DNA of 34,480 bases from Clostridiales bacterium. GTDB lineage: Bacteria > Bacillota > Clostridia > Saccharofermentanales > Saccharofermentanaceae. Both the position numbers and the translations under genes were made by a program. The notes beneath the pieces are model-generated. The model was given only the letters and a program-made list of their open reading frames with translations. It was not told the DNA's origin and did no database searches. The stretch spans positions 1-34,480 of the forward strand of contig JAGDCV010000007.1 in assembly GCA_017958365.1 (NCBI GenBank). The letters are read 5' to 3'. Positions within the stretch are counted from its first letter, which is position 1; each line of letters begins with the position of its first letter. This document shows, in pieces, positions 16,594-24,100 of this stretch.

Positions 16594-16920
16594 TTACTTC
16601 TTCTCCCAGAGACTCTCGAGATCGTAATCAGCTCTTAATTCCGGATGCATGACATGAACGACAATATCCTTATAGTCGATAAGGATCCACTTATCACCGG
16701 ATCTTCCTTCGACATGATCAGCCATTATCTGATCTTCGTTCTTGAGAAGGACTTCAACCTCATCTGCAAGCGCCTTTATCTGAGTCGTTGAATTACCGGT
16801 TACGATAACAAAGTAATCCGCCAGAGTAGTCTTATCCTTAACATCGATAACTTCGATATCAGAACCCTTCTTGGACTCAAGTATGCTTACGATCTTGTTT
16901 ACTGTCTCTTCTGTTGTCAT
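16594..16920 (-). CDS. rsfS: Ribosome silencing factor RsfS (Iojap family)
   Basis: The 108-residue protein matches RsfS in full: an N-terminal helix, then KTTLADYFVIVTGNSTTQIK, and the C-terminal GDKWILIDYKDIVVHVMHPELRA segment. The family binds ribosomal protein uL14 and blocks subunit joining, lowering translation in poor nutrient conditions. AAAGGAGAT precedes the ATG. It follows nadD-yqeK, the common order in Firmicutes, and also has a good promoter of its own inside the end of that gene. Confidence 0.95.
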   Translation of the reverse strand: MTTEETVNKIVSILESKKGSDIEVIDVKDKTTLADYFVIVTGNSTTQIKALADEVEVLLKNEDQIMADHVEGRSGDKWILIDYKDIVVHVMHPELRADYDLESLWEKK

Positions 16921-16952
16921 GTAGATCTCCTTTGATTGAGAGTATATATAAA

Positions 16953-16981
16953 ATTATACTAATTTCACTCGCAAATACCAA
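16953..16981 (-). promoter_or_regulatory. Internal promoter upstream of rsfS
   Basis: On the minus strand TTGGTA (complement of 16976-16981) and a perfect TATAAT (complement of 16953-16958) are 17 bases apart. The -35 box lies within the last codons of the nadD-yqeK gene. It would let rsfS and comEA be expressed apart from purD. Confidence 0.6.
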
Positions 16982-18203
16982 TGTCGTTCATAAAATCAAG
17001 AGTGAGCGGATGAACATCCTGTCCCCTTGATAATAACTTCTTAGTCGTAGATCCGACACAAAGTCTCAAAGCAGCATCTATATCCGTAACTGCAAGTTCC
17101 CTTTCACGTGTCAGATCTGCATATGTCCTTGAGGGTTCAAGCTTATCTGCAAGATAAACTATCTTATCAAGCAGGCTCATCCCTCCTCTTCCCGTCGTAT
17201 GATAAGTTATTGCATCAAGAATGCCGGGGTCAGTTACTCCGAATTCCTGATTCGCAAACACAGCCCCTGCCGGAGAATGAAGAAGCTTCTTCTCCGTAAA
17301 CACATCGCCGGAATGCTCCGTCGCCATCTCGCGCTGTAAGGCCTCATCCAATTCCTTGGCACAGTCGTGAAGTTCTCCTGCGATAAGAGCACGATCACAT
17401 AAAGTTCTGTCATAAACCGATGCATATCTTAAACTTAATAAACCTACATTAAGAGTATGAAGAAGCCTCTTCTCGCCCAGGTAACGGTACAGTTTGATCG
17501 CATTCTCATAAAACTGCTCACAAGTTTCATCCGATACAAGATCCAGGACATTGTCATCCCTATATAGATCATGTGTTCTGATAAAGTCAATTACAGTATC
17601 GGATACCTTAACATAATCATGCTCAGTGCGTATGTCACTGGATGCAGCCTCAACGCCCTTAATGTCAAAGACCCGGATGTCAGATCGATTTCCAAAGACA
17701 CCGCGAAGCCTTGTAATCTGCTCATCAACATCAACACCGTCACCGGGTCTTGAAGCTACAAGCAAACCTGCCATCTCAAGTATCTTGTCAGCCTCACGCC
17801 ACTTCTCGAAAGTAGGAAGTACATCTGAACCTGTGATCCAGAAGAAAGAATGAGGCGTCTCGGCATCAGAACTCTTGATCCCGTTAGCTTTAAGGAATGT
17901 CCTGATATACGAAGGCTTTGATATCTCTTTAATGGTCGTTAATGTGAAACTGGTACCCGAATAAGTAAATTCGATGTCACTCACAAAAACCTTGTCTTTC
18001 TTTAGATCAGCATCAACTGCATTCTTTACCATGTAATAACGATAAGGCGCAGCAGTTACGCTACGCCCTTTCTTAAACGGATTTCTGGCAGAGGGAATCA
18101 GGATAACAACATCAACGATTCCGCTTCTTAATGCACCATTAACGAGAGACTCGTGTCCCTTGTGGAAAGGATCAAAACTTCCTCCCAAAAGACCGATATT
18201 CAT
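16965..18203 (-). CDS. nadD: NadD-YqeK fusion: nicotinate-nucleotide adenylyltransferase + HD hydrolase
   Basis: This 412-residue protein joins two enzymes usually encoded by adjacent genes. Residues 1-210 are NadD: GLLGGSFDPFHKGH (4-17) is the nucleotidyltransferase HxGH site, and SSDIR (188-192) is the late ISxxxIR motif; the enzyme makes nicotinate adenine dinucleotide in NAD synthesis. Residues about 220-412 are YqeK-like: RLLHTLNVG (His249), AGELHDCAK (His279-Asp280), LHSPAGA (His309) and YHTTGR (His335) give the HD metal site of the symmetric Ap4A hydrolase. The frame is open across the junction, so this is a real fusion. The ATG lies three bases after the purD stop without a clear ribosome site, which suggests coupled translation. 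Confidence 0.93.
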   Translation of the reverse strand: MNIGLLGGSFDPFHKGHESLVNGALRSGIVDVVILIPSARNPFKKGRSVTAAPYRYYMVKNAVDADLKKDKVFVSDIEFTYSGTSFTLTTIKEISKPSYIRTFLKANGIKSSDAETPHSFFWITGSDVLPTFEKWREADKILEMAGLLVASRPGDGVDVDEQITRLRGVFGNRSDIRVFDIKGVEAASSDIRTEHDYVKVSDTVIDFIRTHDLYRDDNVLDLVSDETCEQFYENAIKLYRYLGEKRLLHTLNVGLLSLRYASVYDRTLCDRALIAGELHDCAKELDEALQREMATEHSGDVFTEKKLLHSPAGAVFANQEFGVTDPGILDAITYHTTGRGGMSLLDKIVYLADKLEPSRTYADLTRERELAVTDIDAALRLCVGSTTKKLLSRGQDVHPLTLDFMNDIGICE

Positions 18204-18206
18204 CTG

Positions 18207-19460
18207 TCAGCCGAGTGTCCTTCCGATATCATGACGGAAATGAGCATCAGTAAAGCTGATCTTGGCAACACCTTCGTATGCACCGTCGATAGCCTCATCC
18301 AATGTGTCGCCCTCATCGTATACGCACAGAACACGTCCGCCGTTAGTTACGATCTTACCGTCCTTAAGGGCGGTACCTGCCTGGAAAACAAGCTTACCGC
18401 AAGTATCGATACCTGATATCTCGTATCCCTTCTGATAACTCTGAGGATATCCGCCTGAAGCCATAACAACTACGCAGGAACACTTATTCTTCCACTTTAT
18501 ATCGATCTTATCGAGTGTACCGTCAATAACGGCATCGACAATATCGAGAAGGCTTGTCTCAAGCAAAGGAAGGATAGCCTGAACCTCAGGATCTCCGAAA
18601 CGGCAGTTATACTCAACTACCTTCGGGCCATCCTTAGTAAGCATAAGACCAAAATAGATAACGCCCTTGAATGGTCTTCCTTCAGCTTTCAAAGCCTCGA
18701 CTGTAGGAGTAATGATCTCATCCTGAATCCTTGCCTTAAGCTCATCAGTCATGTCGGCACCGGGTGTAACTGCACCCATACCGCCTGTATTAAGGCCTTC
18801 ATCATGGTCATTTACTCTCTTATGGTCTCGTGAAGAAATCATGGGAACGGCTACATTACCGTCAGAGAAAGAAAGGATGGTAAGTTCGGGGCCTACCATG
18901 CATTCTTCGATAACAACAGTAGAACCTGCCGAACCGAACTTCTTATCACCCATCATGTCCTTAACAGCCTGCTTAGCCTCATCAAGATCCTGAGCGATGA
19001 TTACGCCCTTTCCGAGAGCCAGACCATCACACTTGATTACGATAGGCATGGGCTGTGTCTCAAGATATTCCAAAGCCTTGGACTCATCGTCAAAGATCTC
19101 ATACTTTGCAGTAGGAATATTGTACTTTCTCATAAGGCTCTTGGAAAAGGCCTTTGATGATTCAATAATGGCCGCATTGGCATGGGGACCAAAACATCTT
19201 ATTCCTTCCTGTTCAAGTCTGTCAGCCAAACCTAATGCAAGAGGATCCTCAGGAGCTATGAAGACAAGATCAAAGTTTTCCTTCTTGGAATACTCAACAA
19301 GCTTATCGATCTCGGTAGCCTTGATATCAACACAGGTTGCAATAGATGCGATACCACCGTTTCCGGGAGCACAATAAAGTTCGGTAACTCTGGGATCCTG
19401 CTTTAACTTCCAGCAAACAACATGCTCTCTACCGCCACTTCCGACTACCAAAACCTTCAT
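18207..19460 (-). CDS. purD: Phosphoribosylamine-glycine ligase (GARS)
   Basis: The 417-residue enzyme joins phosphoribosylamine and glycine in purine synthesis. Features are the N-terminal VLVVGSGGREHVVCWKL, the ATP-grasp stretch KCDGLALGKGVIIA, GAVTPGADMT, and GVIYFGLMLTKDGPKVVEYN followed by CRFGDPEVQAIL, the PurD signature. Length is normal for the family. GGAGG lies nine bases before the ATG. It heads a likely four-gene unit with nadD-yqeK, rsfS and comEA. The other purine genes are not adjacent, apart from purB some 5 kb away. Confidence 0.97.
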   Translation of the reverse strand: MKVLVVGSGGREHVVCWKLKQDPRVTELYCAPGNGGIASIATCVDIKATEIDKLVEYSKKENFDLVFIAPEDPLALGLADRLEQEGIRCFGPHANAAIIESSKAFSKSLMRKYNIPTAKYEIFDDESKALEYLETQPMPIVIKCDGLALGKGVIIAQDLDEAKQAVKDMMGDKKFGSAGSTVVIEECMVGPELTILSFSDGNVAVPMISSRDHKRVNDHDEGLNTGGMGAVTPGADMTDELKARIQDEIITPTVEALKAEGRPFKGVIYFGLMLTKDGPKVVEYNCRFGDPEVQAILPLLETSLLDIVDAVIDGTLDKIDIKWKNKCSCVVVMASGGYPQSYQKGYEISGIDTCGKLVFQAGTALKDGKIVTNGGRVLCVYDEGDTLDEAIDGAYEGVAKISFTDAHFRHDIGRTLG

Positions 19461-19490
19461 AAACTGCGCCTCCGCATCATTATTTATTTT

Positions 19491-19509
19491 CCACGTGGTA
19501 TTCTACCAC
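19491..19509. promoter_or_regulatory. Nested palindromes over a possible purD -10 element
   Basis: Two perfect palindromes overlap: CCACGTGG (19491-19498) and GTGGTA-TTC-TACCAC (19495-19509). On the minus strand the second one contains an extended -10-like TGGTAGAAT (-10 = complement of 19500-19505) suited to purD. A protein bound there would block the promoter. It could instead be a weak hairpin at the end of the nudC transcript, but no T-tract follows. Confidence 0.4.
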
Positions 19510-19519
19510 AACATAAGGA

Positions 19520-20377
19520 CTATATGGGTTCATTGCCTTCTTTGAACAAAGACATCATCTCATTGGTAAGACTCAACGAATCAGGCTGCAATACGACCTG
19601 TTCCCTTGTGAGCCATTCGGCAACAGCCAATTCTCCATCGTCCATCTTTATCTCATCCGAACCGTCAAGTTCACAGAAGAATCCTGCAAGAATGTCATCT
19701 GCAACGCCCCAGGGCTGGGACTTATAATACCTGATATTCTTAACGAGAAGTCCCGTCTCTTCTTTAACTTCACGTGCAACAGTTTCCTCGAAAGTCTCAC
19801 CGATCTCCGTAAAACCTGCTATAAGTGCGTAATAAGGCACATCCTGCCTACCCTTATACTTTGTAAGAATGATCTTATCATCCGATCTGTTCTCACCCTT
19901 TTTGACTACGGCTACGATTACAGCAGGAACTACTCTCGGATAAATGATGTTGCCGCATTGAGGGCACGTGATCGCTCTCTCGATATCACTTCTTCCCGTC
20001 TTGGAACCGCATTTACCGCAGTATCTGTTATTTTGATACCATGTACCTAACTGCTTAGCCGTAAAAGCTTCAAAGATACTCTTCTTAGGGACTGCTTCCT
20101 TCTTTCTGAAATCCCTTATCTTCATGTATGTGGTATCAGAAGGAACATCCACGTTATCGTCTTCGATAAGAAAGATGTTATCCTCATCCATCGAGAAAAG
20201 ATAGGTCAATCTTTCAGGCATGGTCTTTATATCAGACAACCGAAGGAACGGTTTGCCTTCATTCTTCACAAGTATCCTGCCTTCATTATCAAAATGAATA
20301 ACGAGGCTGTTTCCATCAGGAACCAGCCCCGGATTATAAGTGTTCTTAAGTTTGTGCGGGTAAATATCCTGTATCAT
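19520..20377 (-). CDS. nudC: NADH pyrophosphatase NudC-like Nudix hydrolase
   Basis: The 285-residue protein has the three-part NudC layout: an N-terminal domain, a zinc ribbon with four cysteines (YCGKCGSKTGRSDIERAITC, then PQCGN), and a Nudix domain with the complete box GFTEIGETFEETVAREVKEE-TG. The SQPWGVADDILAGF segment after the box is the NADH-specific SQPWPFPxS-like motif, here altered. Such enzymes hydrolyse NAD(H) and remove NAD caps from RNA. The ATG has no ribosome binding site and lies exactly six bases after a TATAAT, so the mRNA may start at the ATG itself. The start is inside the 3' flank of the sortase gene. Confidence 0.9.
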   Translation of the reverse strand: MIQDIYPHKLKNTYNPGLVPDGNSLVIHFDNEGRILVKNEGKPFLRLSDIKTMPERLTYLFSMDEDNIFLIEDDNVDVPSDTTYMKIRDFRKKEAVPKKSIFEAFTAKQLGTWYQNNRYCGKCGSKTGRSDIERAITCPQCGNIIYPRVVPAVIVAVVKKGENRSDDKIILTKYKGRQDVPYYALIAGFTEIGETFEETVAREVKEETGLLVKNIRYYKSQPWGVADDILAGFFCELDGSDEIKMDDGELAVAEWLTREQVVLQPDSLSLTNEMMSLFKEGNEPI

Positions 20378-20383
20378 ACGGCA

Positions 20384-20412
20384 ATTATACAGTTATGCTG
20401 TTCTTACAGCAA
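20384..20412 (-). promoter_or_regulatory. Promoter giving a leaderless nudC transcript
   Basis: On the minus strand TTGCTG (complement of 20407-20412) and a perfect TATAAT (complement of 20384-20389) are 17 bases apart, located at the very end of the sortase gene. Six bases separate the -10 from the nudC ATG, which puts +1 on the A of the start codon. Confidence 0.6.
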
Positions 20413-21109
20413 CAACAATGCGCCTCCCGTTATCATGACTGTATTCGCATGTAACGAGCATCAGATAACTGTTACCCGGCTGAAGTTCTTCACTTATTCT
20501 GTACTTTGATAATGACATGATCTGTTCTATAAAAAACAATTCATCTTCTTCACACGGGAAGTTCTCCCATCCCCAGAAACTGAAATCACCTCCATAGACG
20601 GCTACATCAAGCAAAGCAATAACACTGTATTCACGGTGTCCTTCAAGAGTATCGAAGACAACCGAACCGTATTCGTTAAAGAATGATTCATCTTCAAACT
20701 TCTCAAGATCCGCAAACATCGTTCCGTTACTGTTATTGTGCGCAAATATGGTGATAATGTCATCATCAAGATCCTGTGATTGTCTGACAAACGGACATCC
20801 GCTCCTGTCAGGTTCTCCCCTGAAGTTATGAGTCAGATAGTAATAGTTCCCTTCAGAACTAGTTCTGTCTCTCATCACGGGATAATCAACGGCTGTTCCG
20901 TCCACTGAAAGAAACCCCAACAGATCACTGAACAGAAGAATTCTGTTCTCAGGATAATTAACGCTGTTGTGATAAAGTTGTGCCTCCTGACCATACACAT
21001 TCTGAGAATTATAGCCTTCAGGTCCTCCGTCTTTATCAAGCCGGAAGAAGAACATGGATATTCCGAATATCAGCCCTTCAATTGCGGTTAACAGTTTTGT
21101 ATAACGCAT
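20393..21109 (-). CDS. Class B sortase
   Basis: The protein has 238 residues from the ATG at 21107-21109, which follows AGGAAGGAG. An N-terminal helix (about 5-23) anchors it outside the membrane. The class B pattern is clear: VDGTAVDYPVMRDRTSSEGN with YYLTHNF, IFAHNNSNGTMFADLEKFED with His124, the long helical insert with FWGWENF, and LVTCEYSHDNGRRIVVAV with the nucleophile Cys221 and catalytic Arg229 or Arg230. The usual YGHNM reads FAHNN. It lies 14 bases downstream of the giant adhesin, so it is probably the dedicated housekeeping or anchoring enzyme for that protein, or could assemble it into a polymer. Class B sortases usually recognise NPQTN-like signals; the neighbour has LIPQTG. Confidence 0.92.
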   Translation of the reverse strand: MRYTKLLTAIEGLIFGISMFFFRLDKDGGPEGYNSQNVYGQEAQLYHNSVNYPENRILLFSDLLGFLSVDGTAVDYPVMRDRTSSEGNYYYLTHNFRGEPDRSGCPFVRQSQDLDDDIITIFAHNNSNGTMFADLEKFEDESFFNEYGSVVFDTLEGHREYSVIALLDVAVYGGDFSFWGWENFPCEEDELFFIEQIMSLSKYRISEELQPGNSYLMLVTCEYSHDNGRRIVVAVRTA

Positions 21110-21123
21110 CGTCCGCTCCTTCC

Positions 21124-24100
21124 TCACAACCTCTCTTTGCGTTTTTGTGATGCTACAAACCAAAGCATCGCCAGAACACCTCCGGAAGATGCAACGGAAT
21201 AACCAACATCACGGTATATAGGATCATATGTAAGTCCGGTCTGAGGAATGAGAGTAATTGTTTGTGATTTCTCATTCCAATCACGGTGTGACTTTATCAA
21301 AGCACCAGATGCATGATCATATACACTTTCAAAAACAACCAGTTTCTCTGTTAAGTAACCGCTCGCATCAAAGTTGATCGTTATGTCAATGCTTCCGTCT
21401 GATGTCTGAGGCACAAATACGGTAGTTACATGAGAATCCGACTGACCTGTCGTGCAATTCATAAGATCAGTCTCCATCCTGTACTCTCTGCCCGGAATCA
21501 ATCCCGTGTAATAAACCGTATCTACGACCACGGCATCCTCAACCGGCGCGATTGATCTGACCCCGTCAGTTCCGTGAGCCGAAGAGGAAAGTGCAGGAAT
21601 ATCTATAGTCTGATCCGCATCATTAATGTCAGCATGAACAGCAATCCTTACTCCGGGCCCTACAAACAGTTCTTCAAATACAACTATCCTGTCGTATTCT
21701 CTTCCGGCAATGTCAGAAGCATCAACGGTGAAAGTTATATCTACGAATCCTGATTCCGATTCAGGAACAAATGTAAGTGAGGAAGTCACTGCATTACCGT
21801 TTTGGATCAGAGCACTGCTTTCAATGATCACACCTGCTGCATCAGTTATGGCATACTGTACATTTCCTACCAATGTGTACTCGGTACCGGGAACCAGGTT
21901 CTCATAGAACACTCTGTCAGTTACAGTGCAAATACTCTGTTCAGGAAGTACATTTCCCAACTGTGTTGTAGCAGTTGTGTGAACATCTGCAACATAGATA
22001 CTCTGAGAGTTGTTCTCATATCTGAAATCCCAGTGGTTTGCTATACGCTTCCACCCGATTCCGCCATTAGCGAATATCGACTCACAAACAACGATACGGT
22101 CATAGTGAAGATCAGAAAGAACAGTTGAATCAAATGTGAATGTCATCTCGACAGTACCGTCCTGCTGATCCGGTACAAACAGAATTGTGGACACAGCCTG
22201 TGCTTCACCTATGATGTCAGACATGGGACCACTATGGATGTTACCGTTGTCATCGGTATACATCCAATACAGACATCCCTGTATCATATACTCACGGCCA
22301 TCTACAAGAAGGTTCTCATAATTAACTTCATCAACTATCCTAGCTCTTTGATCCAAACCAATGACTGTTCTTCCCATTTCACCCGGTGTCGTATCCGGAC
22401 AGTAAGCATTGGTGTGAACATCCGGGACAAACAAAGTTTGAGGTACATCCTCTATATCTTCATGCCACATTATGGTTACACCATTCTGTTTGCAGATTTC
22501 AAAAGAAACCATTGTCTCTCCACGGAAACGGTTAACGTTAATGACGTAAGTAACATCAACATAACCCTCGTGGTCTTCCGGAATGAATGTTGTTGAAGGA
22601 TGTAGAACTTCTCTACTGTCAGCCCCCTCAATCACGCCACCGTCAATGGCATTACCATCGTCATCATATCTTAACAAGTGCATGGAGCCGTGCATGGTAT
22701 ATGTCGTACCAGGCTGCAGACCTTCATAATGAACCCTGTCAACTATAACCGCATAACCGTCACCGTCAGGTCCGTCAGAAGCAACCCGGGACAGTGTCTG
22801 ATTATCATAGACCCCGGTACTGATCTCACCTACACGTACCGTCTGACCTTCATCGTTGATCTGCTCATGTACTGCAACAGGATTATCGTCATACCACTGA
22901 TGGTAATCAGTCACATCACCTGAAGCTGCAAACGAACACTGCTCAAAGCAGACGAGATCAACAGGCGCATTTAACGTTCCATTCTCGACGAGACTCATTA
23001 CATAGTTCGTATCAAGATGAATGGATACATCTACCGTTCCATCAGGTGTGGATGGCGTGAACTCGGCAAACCCTGTAACAACATTTCCATTTGCATCCGT
23101 TAACGGCTCGCCTGTTTCCTTCAAATAGATAATTGCATCCATTCTGTACGTCAGGTCAGGAACAAGATTTCTATAGGAAACCGTATCTATCAATTCACAG
23201 TCCTGACCGACGTGAGCAACATGGCTCATGGTGACAGGATCATGAAGTGTTGTACTGATTGATGGAGCAAGGTTATATACTGTCCCCTCGTAAGTATCTT
23301 CAAGTACTTCCTGCGAAGTCAAAGAAGAAATGTCCCCGCCCTCAATCTCGAAGTACAACTCATTTCTTGCAACAGAAGGCTGACCGTCAACATCCGCATA
23401 GAAGTATCCGCTTGGAAGCCCAGTCTCAACTACCACATAATTACCGGACTTAAGCGGTGAGGATACATAGCACCCTCTCATGCTGTTCCATACCATCCCG
23501 GCATCGTGTAGTCCTTCTGCCTCAGTATAAGTTTGGGCAATCGTATCAACGCCCTCGGTAAAATGCTGATCACCATCTACGTCGTTATAGATAGTGAATT
23601 CGGCATTAGCAATATTATCCCCCGTATCGCCATCTAACTTATAGACTAAGAGCTGAGCCGTATATGGAGAATCCGGTACGATCACTCTTGTCGCATCCTC
23701 AGCAAACTGTCTTCCCGTCAACGATATCCGGAAAACAGTGTTATTAAGATAGAAGTCATGAGGTGCTGAGATTTCTCTTACAAGGTATTCCGTAGGATAG
23801 TTCATGGCAGATACTCCTGTGACTGTTCCGTCTGAATCGATGCATTCTGGGAACTTATCGCGTATCACTTCAGGTGATAATGTGTAAGAAACATCGCAAC
23901 GCCCGTCATGATCAGTATCTGTAAGGGTCTCAAGAAGTCTGTCTTCATCATCGATCATTCCATTACCGTTTACATCTACCCAGAGTTCGAAAGCTGCATC
24001 AGTATCTCCGCCATAACCGTCAAGGGTTGTCCCTGTCCACTCATCAATCTTATCGATACCAAAAGACAGATCGATATAGTGAGCATCAGTACAGGTAAAA

